Of a stretch of 64,000 nt of DNA, positions 23,341 to 34,665 are shown one piece after another. Below the pieces are notes generated by a model, which had not been told where the DNA came from, searched no databases, and saw nothing but the letters and a program-made list of their open reading frames with translations. Location: NCBI GenBank assembly GCA_034336665.1, contig CM067564.1, positions 44,452,951 through 44,516,950 of the forward strand. The letters run 5' to 3'. The translations under genes and the position numbers were made by a program. The stretch's first letter is position 1. The number at the start of each line of letters is the position of its first letter. Source of the stretch: Luscinia megarhynchos (lineage: Eukaryota; Chordata; Aves; Passeriformes; Turdidae).

Positions 23341-23395
23341 AAACCAAACAAAAAACAACAACAACAAAAAATAAACAAACAAACAAAACCAAACC
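23270..23395. repeat. (AAC)n microsatellite in an A-rich tract
   Basis: Uninterrupted (AAC)15 at about 23295-23340, then a degenerate A-rich part with (AAC)4 and (AAAC)n. The poly-Cys/poly-Leu frames on the minus strand are artefacts. Confidence 0.95.
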
Positions 23396-24394
23396 CCAAC
23401 AACATTAAAAAAAGTGATTTTTGCCCCCAGTGAGCCACAGATCATGGATGCTTTGAGAAAAAGGTTTTGTATTTAACAGCCCTGGCTGGGTTTTTCTGCC
23501 CATAAATTTTCCCAGTCATTTTTCTGTGACATGGGTTCAGGAGATGAAGGTTCTTTGATGTGGAGAGCAATCCCAGGCAGGATGTTCTGGGCTCCATCCA
23601 GCATCTGAAACCTCGGTGTTCAGTGCCACTGCTGACACTCAGGTTACTCAGGACCCCTGCAAGGGAGTGACAAAGGTGATATCAGCCCTCACCTGAAGCT
23701 GGGTGGGTGTGAAAGGCAGCTCAGGGAGGATTTTCTGGTATCTCAGTCTCCTTCTCCACTCTTACTTCTTCCCTTGCAGCACTTTTTTGCCACTCCAGGT
23801 GTCTGCTGTTCATTTGCAGCCTGGTCTCATCCCTCCCTGTACAAAAACCTGCTCTGGGGACTGTCACACTGAGGGGCTGTAACCCCCCACCCTTCTCAGG
23901 CTGGGAATTTTGGATCTCACACCAAGGGCTCATGAGGGAGGTGAGGCCACATCCTCCTGCATCAGCACAGGTGAAGGTCTCATCCTGCCCTTCTCTCCCC
24001 TTGCACCTGGATGCTGTGGGTGCTGTTCCAGCATTTCCCAGCTGCTGAGCCTTTCTGCACTGGGAAGGAGCTCCTGCAGCCTGCAGAGGATGCATCACCC
24101 ACCTGGTGCCCCTGGAAGGAATCAGGAGGGCTCAGGGAACATCCAGGGCAGAGGGACAGCCCCTTCCCCTGCCCTCCTACCTGAGCTGTCCTTGCTGAAG
24201 TCACCAGATGCTTCCCAAGCCCATCCCAGGTTCCCAGGCAGCTGAACCCTGCAGAGTTAACTCACCCCACAGCAACACAAACCAGCTCTGCCCTGTAACA
24301 GCAGTGGGGGTTTTGCACCACTTAATTTATGATTTGTCTCAGTCTTTTCTGCCTTCACTCAGAGCCAGGATTAAAAAACACACCAAGGAAACGA
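23396..24394. other. single-copy DNA, nothing recognised
   Basis: C-rich on the plus strand from about 23960 to 24260. No supported exon. Confidence 0.35.
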
Positions 24395-24826
24395 ATTTTC
24401 TTGTGTTAGGGCTTGGTTGTTTATTAAATCTTATCAAAAGTACAGAAAGTTCAGCCACACTTGTAGCCACCAGCTAGAAGTGAGCAAAATGGAGACAGAT
24501 CCAGCTGCTCCAAGGTCTCTTAAAGCTAAACAGTCCAGTAGAGAATTAACACCTATATTATTTATACTTTTAACCCAATAACTAAATTCCCATGACCCTC
24601 AGTGCAGCACTAATTGTCCAACAGAAACTGCCTGAAACCATGGAGAAGGAAGAACACAGAAAGAGACACCACCCAAAATCCTTCATCTTGTCTCCTACCT
24701 ATTACTATGTTATAAAAATCTCAAATTCAAAACCTTTCACCATGTCAAATCACACACTTTTATTTAAAAATCTCAAATTCAAAACCCTTCACCATGTGAA
24801 GTCACACACTTCTATTTAACAGCACA
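24395..24826 (-). mobile_element. probable LTR remnant
   Basis: On the minus strand a TATAAATAAT box (about 24555-24564) is followed about 135 bp later by AATAAA (about 24421-24426) and a short U5-like tail. The upstream part carries a 52 bp tandem duplication, as U3 enhancers often do. Edges are approximate, no target-site duplication was found, and another kind of repeat is possible. Confidence 0.4.
24714..24817. repeat. 52 bp tandem duplication
   Basis: Two adjacent copies starting AAAAATCTCAAATTCAAAAC, at 24714-24765 and 24766-24817, with a few substitutions. Confidence 0.93.
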
Positions 24827-25436
24827 CCTGTGATTTTAACTCCATCACTCAAATTTGGAAGCTTCTCCAAGCCCTCAGGTCCAAAGCAGTGTTCTCCAGG
24901 GGATCAGTGCCAGAAAGCACAGGAAGCTCAAGCACCCCAGGTTTGTGGGATCCCTGCACTCCCATCAGAGCCTTTGGAAAGCCCTGATGTGCCCCCTCAG
25001 CCTCCCAGCATCCCTCTCCTCCTCCTGGCACAGCTCAGGGTGGGTTCTGTCATTTAAAGCCATGGGGAGGCAAGGGCTTAACACAATGAACCGACTCAAA
25101 TTCAGGCATTTTCTGATGGACACAAAGATTTATTCCTTCCCTGCCTGCCCCCCACCAAAAAAACCACTTTCCCTAAATCCTACAGGATTTTGAAATACGT
25201 TGGGGATGTTGATAGTGCTTTGTCTGTTCTGATAAATCTCAGTGAAGGAGTGTTTCATTGGGTTGGTTTTCACCTCATTCCAGTCATTATTCTGGTGTGA
25301 TCATGCAGCTCAGGGGATGTCTCTAAATCCAGAGTCTTGAGTGTCTGAGAGGTGTTTAATGAGCCACACAACCCTGCACAGGGGGAGGTTGCTGTGGGCC
25401 CTTTTTGCAGCTAGGACAGCAAGGAACAGACTTCCC
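24827..25436. other. single-copy DNA, nothing recognised
   Basis: No repeat or exon recognised. Confidence 0.35.
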
Positions 25437-25575
25437 TTTTTGTTTTTTTTTTTTTTTTTTTAATCATTAAGCTTGGAAAAGCTCTCTAAGATTGCCAAGT
25501 CCAACCATTAGCCCAGCACTGCCAAGTCCACCCCTAAACCATTTCTCCAAGCACCAAGTCTACACTGATTCAAGG
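25437..25575 (-). mobile_element. CR1-like 3' fragment with a poly(T) flank
   Basis: 'aatcattaagcttggaaaag', then 'ccaagtccaaccattagccc' and 'agcactgccaagtccacccc' match the second CR1 subfamily on the minus strand (about 25462-25575). Instead of octamers, the element's 3' end abuts a T-rich run (25437-25461), that is, poly(A) on the element's sense strand. Confidence 0.75.
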
Positions 25576-26802
25576 ACAGAAGAGAGTGACAGAATTCAAA
25601 CCAAAGTGCCAAGCTGGTCCCTAACATTCTGTCCTAATAATTCAAGGTGCTTCATTGTCTCCTGTGTCCAGAAATAAAAGGGTTTGGAAACCCCTGGGTC
25701 CTGCTCTCTTCTGTCTACACAAAAAACAACTTTTTTCATTCACATTGCACCTTTAAAAGGACAAATATTTCCCTTCCTGCATCCCAGGCAGCAACAGGGA
25801 TGAGAACAGGGGCTCTGGAAGAGGGCTCAAGCAGTACCAGGAGATTGAAATGGAGTGAGAAAACTGGATCCATTAGCTGGCAATTAGCTCTAAATTGACG
25901 ATCATAAGGTACAGCTGAGCTTGGAAAGGAAAGGTGGATCTGCCAGCTGGAGACAGCAAAATCTTTGGGGCAGGATTTATGGGGCAGATCCAGCTTTGTG
26001 TGTTCTGGACACGTGAGAAAAATATTGGCCCCAGTGCTGTCAAGGGAGGGCTTTGGACAGGAAGAGGGGTCAGTGATTTCCTTTTTTTTTGGAGTCCACA
26101 GAGAATTTCAAGACCAAGCTGGACCACCCAGCTGCAATCCCATCATTTCAGTAGTTCCAGTCATTTAACAGCCCTGGTGATTTCCTGATCCCAGTCTCCC
26201 CAGAGGCCATCCCAGCCAATCTGCTCTTGCCCCAGCTCTCCAGCCCTGCTGGCACTGCCATCTGTGTGCTGGCCAGTGCACCCTGGCCATCAGGGGTGTT
26301 TCCTTCCCTGCCACACCTCCCTCCTCTCTAATTCCCCTCATCCTGATTTTCCTGACTCCCCCTCACCCCTGAGCAGCTCCAAGTGTTTGGCTGAGCCTGG
26401 AACACTCTGGAGCAGCCCGAGTGCAGCTTTGTGCAGGGGGAGAGGCAGCATCCCATTGCATCTCCCCCTGCCTCTCCCCCCATCTTTAAAGGACCAGGGA
26501 GGGGCTTTTATTCAGAGCCAGCTCCCAATGTGAGCAGCTCAGAGCAATTCATGGACCCTCAAAGCCATTGCCAGGCAACCTGATGCTTGAGGCCTCTTTC
26601 CCAGCCTTGGAGAAGAGAAATCTCTCCCTCCCTCCCTCCTGCTCTTCCAGACCTTCCCCTCTCAACCCTCCTCCTCCTGTAGCTGAAGACAAGTACCCAA
26701 AACTCTCCTGCTCTGTGGCAATGTCCTGGGCTCCCTCCCACCCAAAGCATCTGCTGCCCCAGAGCCCAGGTCCTGCTTGTGGGATCAAACAAACCTCAGT
26801 TC
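25576..26802. other. single-copy DNA, nothing recognised
   Basis: Pyrimidine-rich between about 26300 and 26660. No supported exon. Confidence 0.35.
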
Positions 26803-26807
26803 CAGCT

Positions 26808-27527
26808 TGTCTTGGTTTGAAGGACAGGTGTCTGCCAATAAAGGCAGAAGCTTCTCTTTGAAATGGAGAATGTAACCCCCTTCCTCCAAATTATTATTAA
26901 TATTATTTTGAAATTAAGAGGCTCTCAGGCAAAGAGATGGGAATTAGGAATAACAGTTCTTTACTAGGAAAATTAAAATAGAAATGCAGTATTACAAAGA
27001 ACAGTCCCAAACACTGCCAGAGTCAGAATCCAAGCTGACACCCGTCAGTCAGGCAGGGTGTTGGCAGCAGTCCCATTCAATGGTGGCTGCATCCTCCTGC
27101 AGTGGCAGATGTGGTTCAGCTGGAGCAGTGCTCCTGGAGAAGGTGCAGTTTCCTCTGAAGCTCCAGGGATGATGTGGAAAGGTCTGGTTTTCCTCTGGAA
27201 TGCAGTGGAAAGAAGGTGCCTTGGTGTCCCAAATCTCAGTTTTTCTCTGGGTAGGAAAGGCTTGGCTCCTGCCCTGGCTGGAGCATCTCCCAGTGGGATG
27301 ATGGAATTTGATCAGTCATGCCCTGGGACTCCATGGCCATGAACAGGAGATATCTCCTGGAGGGAGGATGGGCTGTGGAAAGATAAAGATGATTGCCCAG
27401 CTGGTTTTTGGCTGGCCCATGAGCAGATAATGTGTGCCAGGAGATCAGGGTCACAGTCCCACCTGGTTTGTACAGATGGTGATAGAATACACATCTCTGG
27501 CCACATCCTGTATTACAACCCAAGACA
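26808..27527 (-). mobile_element. ERVL-type solo LTR, copy 2
   Basis: Same family as copy 1, inverted. On the plus strand it begins TGTCTTGGTTTGAAGG and ends AACCCAAGACA. An exact 5 bp duplication CAGCT flanks it (26803-26807 and 27528-27532). Its 5' end (minus strand) is the longer variant TGTCTTGGGTTGTAATACAG, shared with copy 3. No internal proviral sequence adjoins. Confidence 0.94.
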
Positions 27528-27532
27528 CAGCT

Positions 27533-28424
27533 TCAAACAAATCTCTGTTCAGCCAGGACATCTCTGGTGGCTGCCACAAGCTCCAGCCCAGGCAGTTTTG
27601 CAGCAGTTCGTGGAGCTGGAGGCTTCCTTCCACCTCACAGCCCTGCTCAGAGAGAGTCTTCACCCAGAGGGGAGCAAAGCAAGGCTGGACACAGAAATCC
27701 TGGTCCCTCAACAGAGGCTGTCCCCACCTCCCTGAGGAGCTGAAGGAGGACAGAGCCTGGTGCCATGTGGGGCTGTGATGAACAGAGAGTGTGTGAAAGG
27801 AAGGATGCACAGAGAGCAGATACTGGGGAGGAGGAAGGGGGGAAGTTAATCGAGTGTTTTCCTTGCAGATTGCTGATCTCCCTTGCACATGGGCTCCTCT
27901 GGGCTGGAGGAAGCCTAAGCTTGAGGAGAAAGATGTAAAATGAGTGGGTGTTGTAGTCATTAACTTGTGGCTCAGTCTAGAGCCATCCATCAATTAGAGC
28001 TCAGCCACTGCAGGCTGAGCACCAGCCAGGCCCTGTTTCCCTGGGCACAGAGCAGAGAAGATGGATGCTCTGGGAACACCTACATGCCAGGGGCTACAGT
28101 GGCACAAAGCTGTGCCTGGCTCATGGCACAGCTGTCCTTGAACACACCCAGTCTGTGCTGGGGCAAGCAGGGCCGTGGCTGTGGGGTTCTGTGTGAGCCC
28201 CTCAGAAATCCCATCCCTAAGTGTCAGTCCTGCAAGCCAGGCTCGTTGACTCCTGCACACAGCTGAGATGAATGCTCCTGGTGGTCCATCCATCCCCATG
28301 TGCCTTTCCCATTGTTCCCATCCCTGCAGGCCCCTGGTGACACACTCCTGCCATTAGATATGATGGAGAGGGCTGCTGCCCCATCACAGGCACACTCCCG
28401 TGCTAGGGAGGCTCTGGGAATAAT
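27533..28424. other. single-copy DNA, nothing recognised
   Basis: No repeat or exon recognised. Confidence 0.35.
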
Positions 28425-28905
28425 GGGAGCAGTGAAATAAATGAAATAAATCACCCAAAGAGCAAGTGGCTGTGATGAATTAGGAGGTGTTAAACGCACA
28501 GAGCCGACGGGGCACAGCCAAACCTTTCCCCAGCAAAGCCACGAAGACAACGGGCACTGGGGCTTGCAGAGCCTGTAATTCCCTTTTCATATTTTTGCCA
28601 GGAGTGTTTTCAGAGCTGCTTTGTTGATTGGATTTGTCAGGCACCGTTCTGGAGATGGCAGAGCCTTTCACTGCCTTTATTGCACGAGGCAATTCCGAAG
28701 CATCTGTATTCATTGCAGGCAGCATTAGGTAGCTGATGATTCAGCCAGCTGCCAGCAGATAGCTGCTCTCTCCTTGAGGTGACTGAGTAATGCAGGAATA
28801 ACCTGGGGGTTTTGCTCCCCTTTGCTGCTCCTCTGGGTTTGTTTGTTTATTAATTTCGGGTGGATCACATTTATCACCGAGTTCTGGCGTCGCCTCTGGC
28901 GTGGA
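28425..28905. promoter_or_regulatory. candidate conserved non-coding element
   Basis: Repeat-free block of mixed composition that keeps about a dozen CpGs, unlike its neighbours. It has E-box-like CAGCTG pairs (about 28744-28755), an ATTAATTTCGGG core near 28850 and TTGTTGATTGGATTTG at about 28621-28636. No good open frame. CpG retention suggests constraint or low methylation, but this is inference. Confidence 0.3.
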
Positions 28906-31271
28906 GAGCAGGGCAAGGCTGCTCCTCATTTCCTTTGGGCAGCTTTGTCCTACCCACTGAAGATGAAACCTTGCTGGAGCTGAGGAGCAGGGCTGGGGGG
29001 TTGAAAATGGTGTGTGGGGAGAGAAAATCCAGGAATTTCTGGATGTGTGAGAAGGGGAGAGGCTGGAAAAATCAGGAGGAAAGAAGGAAGAGGGAGCTCT
29101 GCACATCCCCAACTGGTGTGGTGGATGCTGAGGGTGTGTGGAACCTGCTGGAAGTGAACTCTGGGGATTGTTCCTGCTCTTGGAAGGCTGGGCTTGTCTC
29201 TGTGTGTCTGCTGGGACATCAGTGGGTCACAGAAGCCATGAGCCTGCTCTGGAGCCTGCAGAGCTCTGGAGCAGAGCTCCCAGCCCTGGCTGCATTCCTG
29301 GAAACTCCTCCTGCCTGCAAGTTCAGCTTCTTTCCTAGCCCTTGGCCTCGCCCCCATCTCCACACTGTGCCAGGAGATAGGGGAATTTCAGCCCTCCTGA
29401 GAGAGGTGTCTGAGATAAGTGGGCTTGAATCGCCCTAGAGCAGCTCTGATTTCTCTGTGCTGATTACAGAGGGGATTTGATGACAGCCTGAGAGCAGACA
29501 AGAGCCAGGAGCAGCCCTGGATCCAGGCTGCAGTCACACTCTGGGCACTCAGGAATTTTCCTGCCCTTTCTCTGGGAGCCATAAACTAGTTTCTGAAAGT
29601 CTGATTGGCACTTTCCTGTGCTCCCCCAGTGACAGCAGGCACAAGACAAACCTGCCCTGAGCTCAGGACATTTTTCTATGGGAGGACACTCAGATTTTCT
29701 TTATTTCTCTCACTCCCTGAGTTGGAGATTGGTGTCTTTCCAAAAAACACCATGAGGGTACAAGAGGAAAAACATCTTTCCCTTGGATTGTCAGCAAGGC
29801 AAACCTAGCACTGACAATTTCCAGGAATTAATCAGCTTGCCAAAACTTGGACATGGGCACAGAGCATCAGGAAAAGGAGCATCCTGTCATCGTGGCCAGA
29901 GAAGGTGCAGATCCCACAGCCCAGGGGCTGTTGAGAGTTGTTCCTCCCATGCCTGCTCTGGGAGTGAAGTTTTTTTCCTTCTCTCCAAATGGCTCTGAGG
30001 TACACAAGGCTGAAAAGAAACCTCTGGGAGAGCAGGTGCTTATCTCCATCTCCACTTCAAAACAAAAAACTCAATTCTCATCCCCTGAACCAGCCTGAGA
30101 TATTCCTGCATGGAATCCTGGAGATGTTGCTATATCTCTGAGGGCCAGAAAAAAAAGGGTTTGGTAACTTCCTCCTGAGATAACCTGCAGGCTGAAGGAT
30201 CTCCTTCCACATCCATGTCCTTACACTAACACTTTTTCTGACCTTTCCCCATCAGCACATATTGGATTTCCTTTCCAGAGGGCAAAAATGGAGTTGTCCC
30301 TCAGGGTCAGGCAGTGATGGGTCACAGCCCAGCTCCTCTGTCCATCCCTGCCCTCACTGAAGGAAAACTCCTCCTCTCTGCAAGGCAGGGAGGGACAGGA
30401 GGGAGAAGATGAGAGGGGGAGAGAGAGGGAGCATTTCAGGCTTGTAATTCAGTTAGAGCAGGGAGAATCAATTCGCTGCAGCTCAGGGGCCTGTTTGTTT
30501 TTGCAGGAACAGAGGAATGAGTCCAGCAAGGGTGGTGTGATGAGCCTGCTGCTCAGTCCCAAGGCAGGGGAGGATGCCAGGCCAGCCCTTCCCCAGGTGC
30601 TGCCCCAAATCCAGCCTGCATCCTGCACACAGGTGAGGTGGGGTTAAGGGTGGGGGAGGTGGCAGCTGGTCCATACCTCACACACTGGGGAAAAAAATCT
30701 GGTTTTGTCAAGTTTTTTTTTTGTTTTTCTTATGGCTGAAAGGAGAGCAACAATCTCTTGGGGATCATTTTTTATGTCCTGGAAGAGGGAGCATCTGAGT
30801 GGGATTACTTGTGGCTAAGATGAAGGGACATGGAATCCTCTTTGCTTCAGGCACCTGAGATAAATAAGTTAATCCAGGCTCAAGATTTATCCAGAAGTGT
30901 ACAACAGGAGCAGAGAGAGAGAGAATAATGGGGAGAAAATGTGGGGCAGAGGGTGGGTTGTGTCCCCCAGCAGTCCCTGCCCTTCCAAGAGTTAGGTGGG
31001 CACTTGTCACTTCTCTTGACTGTGAAGGAGCAGCACAAAAGATAAAGGCAGAACAGTGAAAAAATGTGGGTGCTGCAGGAGCAGGTGGGAATTCACCAAA
31101 GTCAAATTCCCTGAGTTGTGGGCAGGAGGGAGAAGACCCTTAGGAGCTTGGCCCAGCATCCCACTGCAACACAAAACCTTCATTCTGAACATGCTGTTGG
31201 AAGCAGAACAGTTTTAATCCCAAGGAAGTGCAAGAAGACAAAGCAGAAATGAACTTCTTTGACTGAGCACC
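28906..31271. other. single-copy DNA, no supported gene
   Basis: Overlapping open frames of up to 192 codons occur on both strands at 28.86-29.44 kb, but neither shows a domain or periodic bias that I can see. A T9-10 run lies near 30713. Confidence 0.35.
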
Positions 31272-31296
31272 TTTTTTTTTTTTTTTTTTTTTTTTT
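31272..31296 (+). repeat. T25 homopolymer
   Basis: An unbroken run of 25 T with a short T-rich shoulder after it. It could be the poly(A) end of a minus-strand retrocopy, but no retrocopy sequence is recognisable beside it. Confidence 0.95.
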
Positions 31297-32124
31297 CCTT
31301 TTGGAGCCTTTATTATTCAAACATTGCAGTAAAGAATGAGAACTTCAGCCTTGCAGGGACAGGTTGCTGACCATCCTGCTGTTCTCCGTTTAATCTTGCA
31401 TTGCATTTAACACAGCCCTGAGGGTACTGGAGCAACTCAGAGTGTTCAGGGTGGAAAAATCCAGAGATGCCCACTGGAGCTCTTAAATTCAAGGATAGAA
31501 GAGACTGAGCTGTTGGCTGCTTCTCAGAGTCAGTCTGTAGCTCGATATCACCCAGTCTTAGGCAAAAAAAAGTTAAAAAAAAAAGAAAGTTGTCTTACAA
31601 AATGCATTACAAACGCTGTCTCTGGTACAGTGCCTGTAGAGAGCAGATCCTCTGGGAATTTAGGTGGAGACTGGGGGAAAATCTCCCAGATCAGGGCACT
31701 TTGGGAAGTTTAAGGTGAAAAACATTGCAGTTAGGAATGGAAAAAAGCTCCAGCAAGCTCTTTCAGAGCTGTCTCCTTCCCCTGAGGGCACCTGGTGGCC
31801 TCTGCCAAGGGGACAGTCTCAATGAGAAAATTCTGAGACCTTCTTGTAGTGCCCTGGCTGCCCAAACTCTGTCCTGCACCTCAATCAAAGGACATGGGGC
31901 TGGAAAAACACAGAGTGAAGGAGGAAAATGTGATGCCCACACTTTGGGAAGTATCTGCTGTGCTCGAGCCTGATGTCACCTGTGTCACACTCCTTGCACC
32001 ACACGCCCTCACCCAGGGGCTCAGCTGGGGAAGGGGATTTGCCTGCCTGGTTTCTGCTGCTGGTTTTTAGGGAAGGTCCCTGCCCCACAGCTGGGCAGGG
32101 GGCTGGCAGAGGTGGATCCCTGCC
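31297..32124. other. single-copy DNA, nothing recognised
   Basis: No repeat or exon recognised. Confidence 0.35.
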
Positions 32125-32450
32125 CTGCCGCTCTCCAGCCTTACCCGAGGGGAATCGATGTCCACAAAGGATTGTCAGGGCTCTGTGGAGCTGCTCCCGC
32201 TTAAAAAGTGGTATTCCTTCAATCTGGCGCTTTCACCCTGGGCAGAAGGAGGAGGATCAGCCCCTTTTCTCGGCTGGCAGGGAGCTGCAGACCCGCAGTG
32301 CCCCCGGCCCCGCTGCTGCCCGTCCCTGCAGCTGCGGGATTTGGGATAAGTGCGGCGCAGAGTTCCCTCTGCTGGCTGAGAGCCCACGGCTGCGAGCCCA
32401 GGGAGGCTTCCAGCGCAGGGAGACGGCTCTGCAGGAGAATCGAAGGGGAG
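32125..32450. promoter_or_regulatory. small CpG-rich patch
   Basis: I count 18 CpG in about 325 bp of GC-rich DNA, an observed/expected ratio near 0.6, against very few in the flanking kilobases. It directly abuts the large pentanucleotide array. It could be a minor CpG island or promoter, or simply GC-biased repair next to an unstable repeat. No downstream exon is visible. Confidence 0.35.
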
Positions 32451-32455
32451 TGCTT

Positions 32456-33278
32456 GATTCTATTCTATTCTATTCTATTCTATTCTATTCTATTCTATTC
32501 TATTCTATTCTATTCTATTCTATTCTATTCTATTCTATTCTATTCTATTCTATTCTATTCTATTCTATTCTATTCTATTCTATTCTATTCTATTCCATTC
32601 CTTTCTAATTCTATTCTATTCTAATTCTATTCCGTTCCGTTCTCTCCTCTCTCTCCTCTCCTCTCCTCTCCTCTCCTCTCCTCTCCTCTCCTCTCCTCTC
32701 CTCTCCTCTCCTCTCCTCTCCTCTCCTCTCCTCTCCTCTCCTCTCTCTCCTCCTCTCCTCTCCTCTCTCCTCTCCTCTCCTCTCCTCTCCTCTCCTCTCC
32801 TCTCCTCTCCTCTCCTCCTCTCTCCTCTCCTCTCCTCCCTTCCCTTCCCTTCCCTTCCCTTCCCTTCCCTTCCCTTCCCTTCCCTTCCCTTCCCTTCCCT
32901 TCCCTTCCCTTCCCTTCCCTTCCCTTCCCTTCCTTCCCTTCCCTTCCCTTCCCTTCCCTTCCCTTCCCTTCCCTTCCCTTCCCTTCCCTTCCCTTCCCTT
33001 CCCTTCCCTTCCCTTCCCTTCCCTTCCCTTCCCTTCCCTTCCCTTCCCTTCCCTTCCCTTCCCTTCCCTTCCCTTCCCTTCCCTTCCCTTCCCTTCCCTT
33101 CCCTTCCCTTCCCTTCCCTTCCCTTCCCTTCCCTTCCCTTCCCTTCCCTTCCCTTCCCTTCCCTTCCCTTCCCTTCCCTTCCCTTCCCTTCCCTTCCCTT
33201 CCCTTCCCTTCCCTTCCCTTCCCTTCCCTTCCCTTCCCTTCCCTTCCCTTCCCTTCCCTTCCCTTCCCTTCCCTTCCC
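32456..33278. repeat. composite pentanucleotide array, about 820 bp
   Basis: Three successive pentamer blocks on the plus strand: (TATTC)27 perfect at 32461-32595 with a degenerate edge to 32640; (CTCTC)n with a few phase slips at about 32641-32835; and (CCCTT) about 88 units at about 32837-33278 with one single-base slip near 32931. The last two give about 640 bp of nearly pure pyrimidine on one strand. The 300-plus-residue Glu-Gly-Lys-Arg frames on the minus strand are artefacts. Confidence 0.98.
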
Positions 33279-34584
33279 CTCCATGATTCTATTCCATGGA
33301 AAGGGACTCCCTGACCTTCCCCCACTGTCAGGACCCGACCCCTGCCCAGGGCAGCTCCCATCCCCCCAGCACTGAAGCTCCTGATCCTTTTCCCAAGGCT
33401 CTCCAGAGCTGCCCATTCCAAATAATTCCTGCCTGATTCTCTCTGATTTAGCAATGCCACTCTCCTTTTCACACAGCACAAATCCCAACATGGATTTGTG
33501 GGATCCCTCCTTTGCAAGAGGGACACAGGTGACCAAAACCAAAATACAACATCTGTGTGTGGCCAAAATTCAGGTGTTGGCATCCCTGGGAGCAGTTTGG
33601 GATTGCCAGGAGGGCCACAGGTGGGTATCAATGGATATCCAGGAGTGATCATCCTGCCTGGATGAGGGACACTTCCCTGTTGTCCTTCATGCCACAGTCC
33701 CTCTGTGGGTATTTTAGGAAAGGAAAATTTGATGGACCCATCTCTATCTCTAGGAAATGCTAATAAAGAAAAGATGGATTGAAAAATAGATTAAAGGGAA
33801 TGTTTTAACTTCACTGGAAAGTGTTTAACCAGCCCCAGCAGAAGCACAAGGTCTTGGAGGTCAGAAGATGGAACAACCAAAATAAATAAAGGGGAAACTC
33901 TACCCCTGTGATTGCACCCCACTGTCTCTGCTCCATCCTTTGTCCCACACACGAGCACCTATCTCTCTCCTCCCCTCTTCCAACCCCTGTCTTTGCTATT
34001 ATCAAAGTGAAATTTATTAAGAGCTCGAGGCATTGGCGATTTCCTGGATTTCAATATAACTTCTTGCAATCTGAAGTGAACAGCTTGGTTGCTTCTGCCT
34101 GTCAGGGAATTTAAATTGCAAATGGAATGGTGAAATGCAGCAGCCAAGGGTCTGTGTCAGTGACTTTGGAGAGCAGAGATATCTCTTAGCAACTGGAGGC
34201 AGAGAGGGATGGAGGTGAACAGTGAAGGATCTGGATTTTGGGATCCCCTCTGCCCCTGGGATGCCAGAAAAAATAACCCATAAGTGAGCTGGGGGTGTGA
34301 CTTGAGAAGGAAACACCAGGATCCTTGGCAAGGCTGGCAGCTTGCAAGGGGAACTCTTTTCTTTGTGGCCTCCACTTCTAGCAGTGACAGAAAAGGCTGG
34401 GCTGTCCCCAGAGAAGCAGTGAAGTGGCCAGAGCTGGCAGCCACTGGTTGAAATTTCCAGTTTCAGCTGGAAATCAGGACAAAATCTTCACAATCTGGCC
34501 GAGCACCAGCGCTGGGGCTCACACAGGTGATGCAAACTCTACATGAGAAATCTTTTCCACTGCTGTGGGTGAGGTACAGCCCAG
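33279..34584. other. single-copy DNA, nothing recognised
   Basis: A 23 bp segment at 33287-33309 recurs at 39483-39505. No exon recognised. Confidence 0.35.
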
Positions 34585-34665
34585 CTTTGAAGGTGGCCCT
34601 GCTTTGAGCTGGAGGTTGGACCAGACACCTCTAGAGGTCTCTTCCAAGCTGTGCTATTCAACAAT
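34585..34665 (+). mobile_element. CR1-like 3' tip
   Basis: 'gctttgagctggaggttgga' followed by 'ccagacacctctagaggtct' and 'cttccaagctgtg' matches a bird CR1 3' tip in sense orientation. It is very short. Confidence 0.7.

Noticed and set aside
23178..23445. Poly-Cys and poly-Leu proteins
   Set aside because: Translation of the (AAC)n array on the minus strand.
18404..27527. LTR copies 1 and 2, or 4 and 5, as the two LTRs of one provirus
   Set aside because: They are in opposite orientation, copies 1, 2 and 5 each have their own target-site duplication, and no gag/pol/env sequence lies between them.
27451..27993. A 180-codon minus-strand frame
   Set aside because: It overlaps the end of LTR copy 2 and has no domain.
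28860..29438. A 192-codon plus-strand frame
   Set aside because: A 137-codon frame overlaps on the other strand; no domain, and the composition is like the surrounding DNA.
32616..33652. Open frames of 316 and 341 codons rich in Glu-Gly-Lys-Arg on the minus strand
   Set aside because: They are read-through of pentanucleotide repeats, open in several frames at once; no unique coding sequence flanks them.
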